A model generated the notes under the pieces. That model worked only from the letters and a program-made list of their open reading frames with translations. It had not been told where the DNA came from and made no database searches. From Lachnospiraceae bacterium (GTDB lineage: Bacteria > Bacillota > Clostridia > Lachnospirales > Lachnospiraceae): a DNA stretch of 64,000 nucleotides. Below, one piece after another: positions 34,541-44,643 of the stretch (positions are counted from its first letter, which is position 1; each line of letters opens with the position of its first letter). The stretch is taken from assembly GCA_015056815.1 (NCBI GenBank), contig SVFN01000005.1, positions 62,001 through 126,000 of the forward strand. The letters run 5' to 3'. The translations under genes and the position numbers were made by a program.

Positions 34541-36313
34541 TCAAAACGGATTGTTCTGATAGAACAGGATCAGTTCAGCATCCTCCCGCGGGATCTCGAA
34601 GGAAGGTTTGTCTTTGATCTTCCAGGCAAGAGGATCTGTCTGTTTTTTTACCTTTTGTACCATCTGCGGCACCTGAAGCAGTTCCTCCCGGTATTTCGAG
34701 GCTGCCTTCCTCTCTCCCTGTATAGCGCTGTAAGCGGCGGCTTCGTCCAGCAGGTGAATGTACTCGCTGTATGCCGTCATATTATATCTGTTCAACGCAA
34801 TATAATGCTGCAGTGCCGTAAACATGGCGTCGTACTTTTTTTCATCACGATAGTAATACGACTGCACAAGCCAGCCCGCACTGCTGTAGGGATTGGCATT
34901 TACGATCCGCTCGGCATATCCTGCTGCTGACTCTGTATCCTCCTGTTGCACCATCAGATGCTCCTGCACAGAGGACTTAAACGGATAAAGTTTTGCCGAC
35001 AGCTCATATTTTCCGCTCTCCTCCAAAAAGCCTGCCACTGCAAACCACAGCATCATAACTGCGAAGCCGGCAAACGCCAGACTCCATTTTTTTCCCTTTA
35101 AAGCAAACATTTCATCCTGCTTTTTCCGACTGGTTTTGGTGCAAAGGCTGACCGGGAATGCGTTTTTCTCCTCCCAGTCCATCATACATAAAAGAAAAAG
35201 CGCTACAAAAGAAAACGCCAGATCCGGATCAAAAAACAAATGTACTCCGATGATGACAAGTAGCAGACGTTTTTTGCCATCTCCCCGTTTCCAGACTCTT
35301 ACAACTAAAAACAAAAACGCGCCGAGTGCCACCAGCCCATGATCCAGTGCGATCTGAAGCCAGTCATTGTGTACATAACGGACCGAATAAACTCCGTTTC
35401 TGATCAGTGGCTGTATCTCATAATACCCAAGATACCCAAGTCCCAGCGGATGCTGCAGAAGTAAAGGTATTGCATCTTTCCAGTAAAGCAGGCGTCCGAG
35501 CAGGGTGCTCTCCTGAAAGGAGATCGTCAGAAACCTGCCAAAAGATGTTACGTTTCCAGTCCTGCCTGCCAGGAGGAATGCTCCTATAAGGCAGACAGCG
35601 CACGGGAAGAGGATCCACTTGCGAAGTATTTTTTTCTTCCAAAACAGCCAAAAGCAGACCCCCGCCGCTAGAACAAAGGTCAGCCTGCTGCCTGTCCAGA
35701 AAATCCCTGTCAAAAGAACCAAAAGCATGAGAAGATGTAAAATATCTTTCCGCATCCATCGTTTTTTTTCATTCGCTTTCGATGAATCGGCTCCTTGTGT
35801 TTCCAAGATCTGTTCCAAAAGAAGCACCAGCGCAAGAAGCAGATACAAAGCCATGGTATTGGCATATTGAAAGAATCCCCCAAGACGTCCGCTATTGATG
35901 ACAAGCCCGCGAAGATCCGGAATCCTGCAAAAGATCAACGCCATCAGAACCATCACCACGCCGCTTGCCGGTAAAAGTCCAAATGCTTCCTCCCTCTCTT
36001 CTTTCGTTTTCTGCATCAGAAACAATACCCAGATTCCCGCCGCCAGGACCCGCAGAAAACCAATGAATGCCGTTCCTTTATCAATCCCGCACAAAAAGGC
36101 CAGAAAGGCTGCGCCTATGTAAGCACTCCCTGCCAGCACATTCCTGTTTCGGTATACTCTGATCCCGTTTTCCCTGCATGCCCCATACCCCAACAGAGCG
36201 CACAATACCACCGTCAGGGTAAATAATAAAAATGGATAAGACAGCCCGCACAAAAATGCTGAGGCTGTCAGTATCCATTTGATGTAATTGTGGGATGTAT
36301 CCCGTTTTTTCAT
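34541..36313 (-). CDS. O-antigen ligase/polymerase family protein with TPR-like tail
   Basis: A 590-residue membrane protein with about 12 helices. The large extracytoplasmic loop around residues 285-345 (HPLGLGYLGYYEIQP...RYVHNDWLQIALDHGLVA) contains the H-N-x-x-L/Q-x-x-x-x-G pattern of the Wzy_C/RfaL O-antigen ligase family. The C-terminal ~150 residues (VNANPYSSAGWLVQSYYYRDEK and after) are soluble and helical like TPR repeats. In Gram-positive bacteria such proteins ligate or polymerise capsule or wall sugars, or glycosylate proteins. The InlB-repeat surface protein gene is 15 bases upstream, so protein glycosylation is conceivable, but no direct evidence is present. Confidence 0.85.
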   Translation of the reverse strand: MKKRDTSHNYIKWILTASAFLCGLSYPFLLFTLTVVLCALLGYGACRENGIRVYRNRNVLAGSAYIGAAFLAFLCGIDKGTAFIGFLRVLAAGIWVLFLMQKTKEEREEAFGLLPASGVVMVLMALIFCRIPDLRGLVINSGRLGGFFQYANTMALYLLLALVLLLEQILETQGADSSKANEKKRWMRKDILHLLMLLVLLTGIFWTGSRLTFVLAAGVCFWLFWKKKILRKWILFPCAVCLIGAFLLAGRTGNVTSFGRFLTISFQESTLLGRLLYWKDAIPLLLQHPLGLGYLGYYEIQPLIRNGVYSVRYVHNDWLQIALDHGLVALGAFLFLVVRVWKRGDGKKRLLLVIIGVHLFFDPDLAFSFVALFLLCMMDWEEKNAFPVSLCTKTSRKKQDEMFALKGKKWSLAFAGFAVMMLWFAVAGFLEESGKYELSAKLYPFKSSVQEHLMVQQEDTESAAGYAERIVNANPYSSAGWLVQSYYYRDEKKYDAMFTALQHYIALNRYNMTAYSEYIHLLDEAAAYSAIQGERKAASKYREELLQVPQMVQKVKKQTDPLAWKIKDKPSFEIPREDAELILFYQNNPF

Positions 36314-36328
36314 AATCCGTTGTTTATC

Positions 36329-39300
36329 CTATTTTTTGTTCAGTACAATCTTTTTTGCCTTTGACCAGGCAGAATAATATTTCTTTTCGCGGATCTTTTT
36401 GTAAGAACGGATCCGCACATAATAAGTGCTTTGCTTAGAGCGCAGTCCCTTTAAGATCACCCAGGTGGCTTTATTATTCCGAATCGTCTGCGTCTTTGCT
36501 TTGGCAAAATTCTTTTTTAACGAATAACTGATCTCATATCCGTCCGTGTTTTTGGTCTGCTTTCTCCAGGTAACCTTAATCCCTCTGGATTTTGCCGACA
36601 GCTTCAGTCCGGAAGCATTCTTCGGTCCGATATAAAATTTCAGGGTCCTGCTTCCGCTGTAATCGCCTTTTAACGTAACAGTCGCCGTATAGGCACCGAT
36701 CTCCTTACAGTTTTTCGGAATCGTCAGAGTATAATCCGTATTTTCCTTCAGACTCCGTCCTGTACTGTCTTTTATGACCAGCTTCGGTTTTCTGTTTTTG
36801 CCCTTATAAGTCAGGATTTCCTCCGCGAAGCATACCTGTGCCACTTTCGGGATCACTGTCACAAAAGAGCTCTCTAGGCATTCCTTACAATGCCTGCTCT
36901 TTTGTCCGTCTTTGGTAAAGGTCGCCTTACGGTCGATCGTCCACTTGCTGTCATAGCGGTGTGTATGTGCAAAAGTCGCGCCCGCCTCTGTCGTTCGGAT
37001 ATTCGTCAGACGTTTCGATGATGTCGTCACACCGATATAGATCGGTGAAAAGGTCACAAAGTTCGGATAAATGTAACCATTCGGATCCACCTCGCACTGC
37101 TGGGTACTCCAGTTGCCGTCATGGTAATGTCCGACCACCGCATAGAGTCCGGTAAAGGATTTCCCGATGTAGATTCCGATCTGTCCTTTTCCTTTGGCAT
37201 TCAGATCAAAAAGCTTCAAAGCCTGTACCGTTGTCTGTGTCTCCTTGGCCGCATTGATCACTCCATACACCACATCCTTTAACGAATTTAAGGCATTCTG
37301 ATCCTTCACTTTCGTCACATCCTGAATGCGCAGACTGCTTTCGGACGGGATCCTGAAGCCTGTCAGATCCAACAGTTCTTCATCTTCCGCGCTCTTTACA
37401 AGCTGTCCGGCCTTCTGCTTAGCTTCCTCATCCGTCTGAGGAATCGTCGTGTCTGTATTGTCAAATTCCTTACCGTCCTGATCGTATTCCTTTTCTTCAA
37501 ACACCGTATATAGCGTAACATCCTGCGTCACCCGGTAGGTATTAATGTTGATCACCTGACCGCCTTCTGTCTCGGAGAAACCGATAAACTTCTGTGTGGG
37601 CCGGTCAAAGTAATGACACCATCTCTCAAAATAGACCAGACTTCCGTTCTCGGGTATGCGATACTCTCCGTACAGCATTCCCTTGAAGGTCACTGTAAAA
37701 TACTGATCCGTCCAGGATGCATACAGATTCGTATCCTCTGTGGGCGTGAAGTTCGAAAGATCCACCGTCTCACCATTTGCTTCGGTGCTCCAGCCCGCAA
37801 AAGCATAGCCGTCACGCACTGCCGTATTTCCCACATAATTCATCGGCTTATCTGTATAGTAAGAACCTGCAAACATCTTACTCAGTTCTTCCTGGTCATC
37901 CCGGTAGATCGATGCTCCCCAGTAAGAAGCCAGTTTTCCTTCGTTGGCATGTACGGTCACTGCTACTACCTTTTTCCATACGGCATAAAGAGTGATATCC
38001 TTTTTTGCCTCAAAGGTATCCTCATTGACCACATTTCTGCCATCCGCCGTAGTACTCCATTCCACAACTTTAAATCCGTCTACCTCCGGATGGCTGAGTG
38101 TGATCCTTCCGGTAATGTACTTCCTGCTGTAGTCCGGCATATCCTCTGCCAGATTTCTTCCGTTTCCGTCATACGTGACCGTTACCACCGGAAGCCACGC
38201 TGCTGTGATCGTCATATCCCGCGCCGGTATAAAGGACGAAAGCGCATCCTTTCGCTTTCCTTCATCCGTCACCCAGCAGTGAAAACCATAGTTGCGCTTC
38301 GTCGCATAAGCGGAAGGAATCCATGCATTCGATTCGACAAAGGATTTTCCTTCGATGACTTTACGGGTTGTGGAAGAAACCAGATCTCCGATCCCTTTTT
38401 CAGCATCATAATAAGAGAGACTTCCGCCGTTTGCCAGGAAAGTGATCAGATATGCCTTTTTCCATACAGCATACAAGGTCATATCACTCTCAACCTTCAT
38501 CGTATTGATGTCCGTTATCACTTCTCCGTTTTTCGTCAGACTCCAGCCTCCAAAGGCAAGATGATCATTGTTGATCGACGGGGGAGATGTATAATAATAG
38601 TTCAGGCTCTGTCCCTGCGGATAATCCTGCTTTTGGGTGGTGATATTGACTCCGAAATACCCGCCGTTGGCATCATACGTCACCGTTTTTTTCGGTTTAA
38701 ATACCGCATATAATGTCGTATCCGCCGTCAGTTTATCCTCGTAGGTGATCAGTCCGCCCGATGCATCCGCTGTCCTGGACCAGCCGAAAAACAGCATACC
38801 CTGTGGCGGAGTCAGCGTATAGCTGTAAGCGGAAGCCGCACTTAAAAGACTGCTTCCCTCGATCTTTCGCTCCACTGTGATCGCATCCCTGCTGTTTTTA
38901 TACGAGCCGCCATTTAAATCCAGTGTCACATCGAAGGCCTGCTTCCAGACCGGATACAGGGTCGTATTGCGCTCTGCCGTGATCCCGGGCAGAACCTCCT
39001 GTGCGTTAAGTCCCGTATTCCATCCGGCAAAGGCAATATTGTTGCCCTTTGTCGCCTTGATGGTATAGCCGTTGAAGGTCTCGTTCGACGTATAAAGACT
39101 ATAATAGGATCCTTTCTGTACAAACGTATCAAATTCTGTCACTTCCTCCGGTGCCGCCTGTCCCGAAGAGGAACGTATTGCCGTTCCCTTTTCGATCACA
39201 AAACGGATACGGACGGTATCCTTCCATACCGCATAAAGCGTCACATTTCCTTTGACTGTATAGGAATTACTGTTGGAATAAGCGGTACCGCTTCCGTCCT

Positions 39301-39928
39301 GCGCCAGACTCCAGCCTGCAAACACTTTGCTCTCATCCGCCCATTTGGCATCTGTAAAATAGGTACTGCCCGCATAGCCGATCACCGTACCCGGCGCATA
39401 CTTTTTGGTAATGCGCGCCACATCCTCGATCGTACCGCCATTGGCATTAAAGGTAACGCTATAAGGATCTCCCCATACTGCAGTAAACTCTGTATCTTTT
39501 GTCACCAGATATTCATACTTTCCTGTATAAAGCTGGGAACCGTCCGCGGTATTACTCCAGCCTAAAAAGATCTTGTCCGGCTCCGCATGCACCAGTGCGC
39601 TCTCCTCTCCGGCACCGAGCAGAATCGTGCTTCCCTTTTCCACATCACAGACAACCGAATCGCTTCCCTGCGAAGACGTCACTTTGGCCCCTGCAGCAGT
39701 GCTCTTAAGCTGCAGCTGAAGCTGCTCTTGAAACTGCCCGTTTTCTCCGGCATGAAACGTGATCTTGCAGGAAGATGCGGCAACTGTCTGGGGCAGGATC
39801 GCATTCTCCGATACACCGGCCGCCCCTTCCTTTGCCTGTACATTCCATGGAACCGCCATCCAGAACAAAAGCGTGATGACAGCAAAAAATAACCGTATAT
39901 TCTGAGATTTATGATCTGATCTGTGCAT
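36329..39928 (-). CDS. Secreted InlB B-repeat (Listeria-Bacteroides repeat) surface protein
   Basis: A 1199-residue exported protein. The signal peptide (about 1-33) ends near NVQAKEG. From about 50 to 860 lie roughly ten repeats of the InlB B / Flg_new type, each with a strand like FAGWSTEANG and the end motif TLYAVWK; spacing is about 70-90 residues. Next come a mixed domain and a HTHRYDSKWTIDRKATFTKDG zinc-finger-like cell-surface repeat with HCKEC, then a fibronectin-III-like C-terminus (GLKLSAKSRGIKVTWRKQ). No LPXTG signal or S-layer domain is seen, so the anchoring is unclear. Likely an adhesin-type surface protein. It heads a unit with the ligase and acyltransferase genes. Confidence 0.88.
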   Translation of the reverse strand: MHRSDHKSQNIRLFFAVITLLFWMAVPWNVQAKEGAAGVSENAILPQTVAASSCKITFHAGENGQFQEQLQLQLKSTAAGAKVTSSQGSDSVVCDVEKGSTILLGAGEESALVHAEPDKIFLGWSNTADGSQLYTGKYEYLVTKDTEFTAVWGDPYSVTFNANGGTIEDVARITKKYAPGTVIGYAGSTYFTDAKWADESKVFAGWSLAQDGSGTAYSNSNSYTVKGNVTLYAVWKDTVRIRFVIEKGTAIRSSSGQAAPEEVTEFDTFVQKGSYYSLYTSNETFNGYTIKATKGNNIAFAGWNTGLNAQEVLPGITAERNTTLYPVWKQAFDVTLDLNGGSYKNSRDAITVERKIEGSSLLSAASAYSYTLTPPQGMLFFGWSRTADASGGLITYEDKLTADTTLYAVFKPKKTVTYDANGGYFGVNITTQKQDYPQGQSLNYYYTSPPSINNDHLAFGGWSLTKNGEVITDINTMKVESDMTLYAVWKKAYLITFLANGGSLSYYDAEKGIGDLVSSTTRKVIEGKSFVESNAWIPSAYATKRNYGFHCWVTDEGKRKDALSSFIPARDMTITAAWLPVVTVTYDGNGRNLAEDMPDYSRKYITGRITLSHPEVDGFKVVEWSTTADGRNVVNEDTFEAKKDITLYAVWKKVVAVTVHANEGKLASYWGASIYRDDQEELSKMFAGSYYTDKPMNYVGNTAVRDGYAFAGWSTEANGETVDLSNFTPTEDTNLYASWTDQYFTVTFKGMLYGEYRIPENGSLVYFERWCHYFDRPTQKFIGFSETEGGQVININTYRVTQDVTLYTVFEEKEYDQDGKEFDNTDTTIPQTDEEAKQKAGQLVKSAEDEELLDLTGFRIPSESSLRIQDVTKVKDQNALNSLKDVVYGVINAAKETQTTVQALKLFDLNAKGKGQIGIYIGKSFTGLYAVVGHYHDGNWSTQQCEVDPNGYIYPNFVTFSPIYIGVTTSSKRLTNIRTTEAGATFAHTHRYDSKWTIDRKATFTKDGQKSRHCKECLESSFVTVIPKVAQVCFAEEILTYKGKNRKPKLVIKDSTGRSLKENTDYTLTIPKNCKEIGAYTATVTLKGDYSGSRTLKFYIGPKNASGLKLSAKSRGIKVTWRKQTKNTDGYEISYSLKKNFAKAKTQTIRNNKATWVILKGLRSKQSTYYVRIRSYKKIREKKYYSAWSKAKKIVLNKK

Positions 39929-40009
39929 ATTCTTTCTCCTTCCTGCTTTTTTCTTCCGGATCTGTCTGCAGCAGTAAGACAGTCCTTATGGTTTATATCG
40001 GCTTTTTTC

Positions 40010-40936
40010 TCACTTTTCTTTACTGATTTTATAGTTTCCGTTTCCGTCTCCTTCAATCACAATGGTACCGTTTTGCAGGGAAGTATAGTAATCGGTCTGT
40101 CTTTGGGTTAACAGCGCACACACCTCATCCTCCATGGGTTCCTCCTCCCCGTCTGTGACAAGTACGATTTTGGGTGTTACACTGTCTAAAAGATCATCCG
40201 TCTTTTTGTTTCCGTCACCATGATGGGGCAGTTTACACACATCATAATGCCTGCCTTCTTCGCGCTCCAGAAATGCTTTGATTCCTTTTTTCTCCAGATC
40301 CCCGGTAAACAGATAGCTGTCTTTTCCATACTCTGCCTTTAGCAAAAGAGAAAGATCATTATCGTTTTCCTCCCATGCATCATAGACGATCCCCGAACTT
40401 TCAACCGTAAATGTCGCGCCGTCCGCTTCCAGGAATACCCGGTCGGATACGCGCTCTGTCCCGGCATCGCTTTTTTGCAGTGCCGCGACCATTTTGCGAT
40501 ACTGCTCCCCATGTCCGGTATAATCGGGAAGATAAATCTTTCCCACTCTGAACGCGGATAAGATCCCGGCCGCACCACCCTCGTGATCTTTATCAAAATG
40601 GGTAATGACCATCGTATCGATCCGGCTTACCCCGTTTTCTTTCAAATACGTTATGACCCTGTCTGCTGTCTGCTCATATCCGGTATCCAGCAAAAGCGTA
40701 TACGTTTTTGTCTGCAGTAAAATACAATCCCCTTTTCCGACATCGATGCAGCTCACCCGCAGTCCCCGGATGTCCAGACCGTCCTCTTTTTTTACGCCTT
40801 CGCCTTCCTCCTTCACTCCCCGGACAGCTTCTGCCCTGTCTCCGGCATCAGACGGTATTGTTGCAGCCTCCTGACAGCCGGTCAGCAAAAGGCACAGCCA
40901 AAAACAGAACCAGTATTTTTTGATCGCTCGTTTCAA
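40010..40936 (-). CDS. ComEC/Rec2-like metallo-beta-lactamase-fold lipoprotein
   Basis: A 308-residue exported hydrolase of the MBL fold related to the C-terminal domain of the DNA-uptake protein ComEC. A TTG start is needed to keep the signal peptide (MKRAIKKYWFCFWLCLLLTGC, Cys21 lipidated). Metal motifs are VITHFDKDHEGG, the KLPHHGDGNKK strand and LVTDGEEEP; DVGKGDCILLQT is typical of this family. It starts three bases after the addA stop, so it is translated with the AddAB nuclease. It may cut nucleic acid or phosphodiesters outside the membrane. The membrane channel part of ComEC is absent, so it is not ComEC itself. Confidence 0.85.
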   Translation of the reverse strand: MKRAIKKYWFCFWLCLLLTGCQEAATIPSDAGDRAEAVRGVKEEGEGVKKEDGLDIRGLRVSCIDVGKGDCILLQTKTYTLLLDTGYEQTADRVITYLKENGVSRIDTMVITHFDKDHEGGAAGILSAFRVGKIYLPDYTGHGEQYRKMVAALQKSDAGTERVSDRVFLEADGATFTVESSGIVYDAWEENDNDLSLLLKAEYGKDSYLFTGDLEKKGIKAFLEREEGRHYDVCKLPHHGDGNKKTDDLLDSVTPKIVLVTDGEEEPMEDEVCALLTQRQTDYYTSLQNGTIVIEGDGNGNYKISKEK

Positions 40937-40938
40937 GA

Positions 40939-43900
40939 CTAAAAGCTCAACTCCTCTCCCAGATGAAAACTGTAAATGATTTTCTCTTTATTCGGAAACG
41001 TTGTCAGCTTGCGAAGTGCTTCTCCATAATAGTCAAGCTGTGTCTGATAACGTCTTACCAGCGCCTGTCCACTTTCAATACGGTCCGTCTTATAATCGAG
41101 CACCACGACCTGTGCTTCACCGGTTTCGTCCGTCTCGACAAAGAATACATCTATGATACCCTGGATCAGGACTTCTTCCAGGCCCGCCGAAACCTCCTGT
41201 CTGATGCGGTTTGCATCCACTGCCATGACAAAGGGCTGCTCCTTATAAAGCTTCCCTGCCCTGTCTGCGCGCGCCATGCGGTAAGCACTTTTACTTTCCA
41301 GAAATTTCTGTATGTGTTTTTGTGATACCAGTCCGATATCTTCCTTCATTTTTCCGCATGTCCCGATCCGCTCAAACTCCTGTTTCGTAAAGTCTGCCAC
41401 GGTATCGGCGGGAAGAGGGGCATAGTTTCCTTCCCGATGTTCCTCATAAAGCCTGTAAAGCGCCTTATAATCGATCAGCTCCAGTAGCCGGTGATACGCC
41501 GTTCCGCGCGCCGTTCCGCCTGCTTCTTCTTTCTGCCTGCAAAATCCGGGCAGATAAGGTCTTGCCGTTTCATCGGTCTCAAACACAACCTGTGTTTCCT
41601 CATCCTCATGAATATGCGCTTTTTTCAATTCCGAGACACTGGTCTTGGTATAAAGAGTGCTCAGATAATCGTAAGGATACTGATATGAAAATTTTTCTTC
41701 AAACTGCAGACAGAGTCTGTCTTTTTCGCCATCCTCCCCACTGTGCTGCCCGCATCCGCTTATAAATGCCTCCAGCCTTTTCCTTCCCGTAAGCCCCGAC
41801 AGCTCCTTTGCCACCTGTGCTCCCAAAAGATCGCCATCATGAAAAACAGTCGTAGCAAAACCGTTTCTGCCGACAGCACTCACCACATATTCCAGGTGAG
41901 ACTGCATGGAGGACAGTCTGGAAAACGGGACCGTCCCGCCTCCCATACTGACCGCTTCCCACTTCGTTACAAGCTTTTCGTAGTCCGCCACTGCACCACA
42001 CAAAAACAGTTTCTCACGTGCTCTTGTCATCCCGACATATAAGATCCTCAGTTCCTCGCCCAGCGTATCCAGTTTCATTTTTTGTGCCAGGATCTCTTTC
42101 CGAAGGCTCTTTCTTTTGACACGATTGTTACAATCAATGACCGGGACTGCCAGACCATAATCCACATCCATAAACAGTATTCCTCTCAGATCCAGCAGAT
42201 TGATCTTTTTGGCCATGCCTGCCATAAAGCAGATGGGAAACTCCAGTCCCTTACTCTTATGGATCGACATGATCCGGACAACGTCTGCATCCTCCGCCAT
42301 CTGATCCGCCTCTCCAAAATCCACTTCATATTTCTGCAGTTTTTCCATATAGTGAATAAAAGAATACAGACCATGATAGCTTGTCTTTTCAAAATCCACA
42401 GCCCTCTGTAAGAGCATTTCCACGTTTGCCCTGCGTCCTCTGCCGTCCGGCATCGCCTCCACATATTCCGGATAGTGATAATCCTTCATCATGATACAGA
42501 GAAGTCTGTAAATATCCGTATGATCTGACAAGGTGCGATATTTTTCAATCTGCTCCCTTAGTCTGACTGCTTTTTCCTCTTTTGCGGTCAGAAGGTTCTC
42601 ATACAGGCACTTGTCCGGATCCCGAAGACGGAGCGCTGCCAGGTCATCCGCCGTCATACCGCCAAATACGGAAGTCATGACCGCGGTCAGCGGGATATCA
42701 TGATAAGGATTCTTTAAAACTCTCAGGAAATTTAAGACATTTTGCACCTCATCCGCCGCAAAATACCCAGTCTTGCTTTCCGTATACACCGGGATCCCTC
42801 TGTCATTTAATGCCTTTTTGAACACCTCATCCCAGCCCTGGTTGCTGCGAAGAAGGATCACAATGTCCCTGTATCCGGCCGGCCGTGGCTTTCCCGTCTC
42901 TTCATCTGTGATCTGAAAGCTGCCCACCAGTTCCTCTATTTTGGAAGCCACCATGACAGCTTCCTTCTGCCGCCTGTTTCGCAAGATCTCCTCATTCTCA
43001 GCAGTTCTTTCGGTCGCTCCTTTTTCGGACATTTCGGGATCCGCCTCCTCGTAGATCAAAAGTTCTGTCTGAAATCCCCCCCGGTTTCCTGAAATCTCAG
43101 GATACACTGCTCCCGCATAAAGTGCTGCTTTTTCATCATATTCCACACCGCCCACAGCCTCTGTCATGATCTTTTCAAACACCTGATTGACGCTCTCAAT
43201 GACCTCCCTGCGGCTTCGGAAGTTTTTGCTCAGATCAATTCGCTCGCAGGCGTTTGACGGATCTGCCTTTTCGTCCTTTTTTTCATAAGCCTTATACTTT
43301 TCCAGAAAAATCTCGGGTCTTGCCAGACGGAAGCGGTAAATACTCTGCTTGATATCCCCGACCATAAAACGGTTGTTTGGCTGATTGCTATCTTCTCTGG
43401 AAATGGCAGACAACATCAGCTCCTGCACCAGATTGGAATCCTGATACTCATCGATCATGATCTGCTCAAAGTAATCCCGATAGGAAGCTGCCGTCTGTCC
43501 GGGTTCTTTCGTTTCCTCATCCAGTAAGATCTTTAATGCCAGATGCTCCATGTCCGAAAAATCGATCACGCCTCTGTCTCTTTTGTATGCCTCAAAGCGC
43601 TCCAGGTATGAGATCGTCAGATCGATCAGTGTTTCTACCGCTGCTTTGGACTGTGCGAGTCCTTCCGTTACACGTCCGGCCGATTCAAAAAACAGACTGT
43701 TTTTCAAGGTTTTGACATCCTCTTTGATCATTTCCCTAAGGATCTTGAAGCCTGTTTTTTTCTCCTCACTGACACTCTCATCTTTCTTGCGGGATAACGT
43801 GGAAAACTTACAGTCCGCCAGTTTCTTACGAAGTGTCTCATAATCCTTTGCAGCAAAAAGATCATCCAGAAGTGCAGCATCCTTTTTGACATTTTCGGCA

Positions 43901-44640
43901 TACATATAAGGACCGTCCTTTTCTTCACAAAGCTGCATCATTTTTCCTGCAAGTCTTCGGTCTTCCAGCAGATAGCGGTATGCATACAGCATTCCGAGCT
44001 GCATCCAGTCTGTCTGATCCGGCGAATAATCCTCTCCGATCTTATAATCCCGTTTACATCGCTCCAGCCACTTTTTCGGCTCGGGATAACTTAACGCAAA
44101 ATCTGCCAGCTTTTCCACGAGCTGCGCAAGAGCCGTATCCCTCACGCCCGGAGCGAAATAATCCTTGCAATGCAAAAATGCTTCGGAACGTTGCGTGTAG
44201 CATTCCTCAAACAGCGCTTTCTTCACATCTTCCCTCATCAGGCTGGTCTCGCCCTCATCTGCGATCCGAAAAGCTGGATCCAGACCGATCTCATGAAAGT
44301 GATTGTGCAAGAGGAACAGACAAAAGCTGTGGATCGTCATGATCATGGCATTGTGAACAAGCGCCGCCTGTCTTGCCAGATTGGGATCCTCCGGCTCCTC
44401 CTCCAGCTTTCTTATGATGGCCTGATAGATTCTTTCACGCATCTGAGCTGCCGCCGCATTTGTGAATGTCACGACCAGAAGTCTGTCGATGTCCACCGGT
44501 TTCTCTTTATCCGTTATCAGCTGAATGATCCGCTCCACCAGTACAGCCGTTTTACCGCTGCCCGCTGCTGCCGCCACCAGGACATTACTGTTTCTGATAT
44601 CGATAACCCTTTGCTGATCCTCGGTAAAATTCATTGCCAT
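40939..44640 (-). CDS. addA: ATP-dependent helicase/nuclease subunit A
   Basis: AddA of 1233 residues, normal for the family. It is a UvrD-type 3'-5' helicase with Walker A AAAAGSGKTAVLVERI at residues 23-38, Walker B-like MIDEYQDSN, KSIYRF and RIMSIHKSKGLEFP, and a C-terminal RecB-type nuclease domain with VVVLDYKTDRI. With AddB it resects double-strand ends up to Chi sites for RecA loading. The ATG follows AAAGGAGG, which overlaps the end of addB, so the two are coupled. The ComEC-like lipoprotein gene follows in the same transcript. Confidence 0.97.
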   Translation of the reverse strand: MAMNFTEDQQRVIDIRNSNVLVAAAAGSGKTAVLVERIIQLITDKEKPVDIDRLLVVTFTNAAAAQMRERIYQAIIRKLEEEPEDPNLARQAALVHNAMIMTIHSFCLFLLHNHFHEIGLDPAFRIADEGETSLMREDVKKALFEECYTQRSEAFLHCKDYFAPGVRDTALAQLVEKLADFALSYPEPKKWLERCKRDYKIGEDYSPDQTDWMQLGMLYAYRYLLEDRRLAGKMMQLCEEKDGPYMYAENVKKDAALLDDLFAAKDYETLRKKLADCKFSTLSRKKDESVSEEKKTGFKILREMIKEDVKTLKNSLFFESAGRVTEGLAQSKAAVETLIDLTISYLERFEAYKRDRGVIDFSDMEHLALKILLDEETKEPGQTAASYRDYFEQIMIDEYQDSNLVQELMLSAISREDSNQPNNRFMVGDIKQSIYRFRLARPEIFLEKYKAYEKKDEKADPSNACERIDLSKNFRSRREVIESVNQVFEKIMTEAVGGVEYDEKAALYAGAVYPEISGNRGGFQTELLIYEEADPEMSEKGATERTAENEEILRNRRQKEAVMVASKIEELVGSFQITDEETGKPRPAGYRDIVILLRSNQGWDEVFKKALNDRGIPVYTESKTGYFAADEVQNVLNFLRVLKNPYHDIPLTAVMTSVFGGMTADDLAALRLRDPDKCLYENLLTAKEEKAVRLREQIEKYRTLSDHTDIYRLLCIMMKDYHYPEYVEAMPDGRGRRANVEMLLQRAVDFEKTSYHGLYSFIHYMEKLQKYEVDFGEADQMAEDADVVRIMSIHKSKGLEFPICFMAGMAKKINLLDLRGILFMDVDYGLAVPVIDCNNRVKRKSLRKEILAQKMKLDTLGEELRILYVGMTRAREKLFLCGAVADYEKLVTKWEAVSMGGGTVPFSRLSSMQSHLEYVVSAVGRNGFATTVFHDGDLLGAQVAKELSGLTGRKRLEAFISGCGQHSGEDGEKDRLCLQFEEKFSYQYPYDYLSTLYTKTSVSELKKAHIHEDEETQVVFETDETARPYLPGFCRQKEEAGGTARGTAYHRLLELIDYKALYRLYEEHREGNYAPLPADTVADFTKQEFERIGTCGKMKEDIGLVSQKHIQKFLESKSAYRMARADRAGKLYKEQPFVMAVDANRIRQEVSAGLEEVLIQGIIDVFFVETDETGEAQVVVLDYKTDRIESGQALVRRYQTQLDYYGEALRKLTTFPNKEKIIYSFHLGEELSF

Positions 44641-44643
44641 GTC

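Noticed and set aside
37613-38713. 366-aa plus-strand ORF
   Set aside because: Antisense to the InlB-repeat gene; its length reflects the regular codon pattern of the repeats.
36500-39800. Possible CRISPR-like periodicity
   Set aside because: The spacing comes from divergent protein repeats (InlB B type); there are no identical direct repeats with unique spacers.
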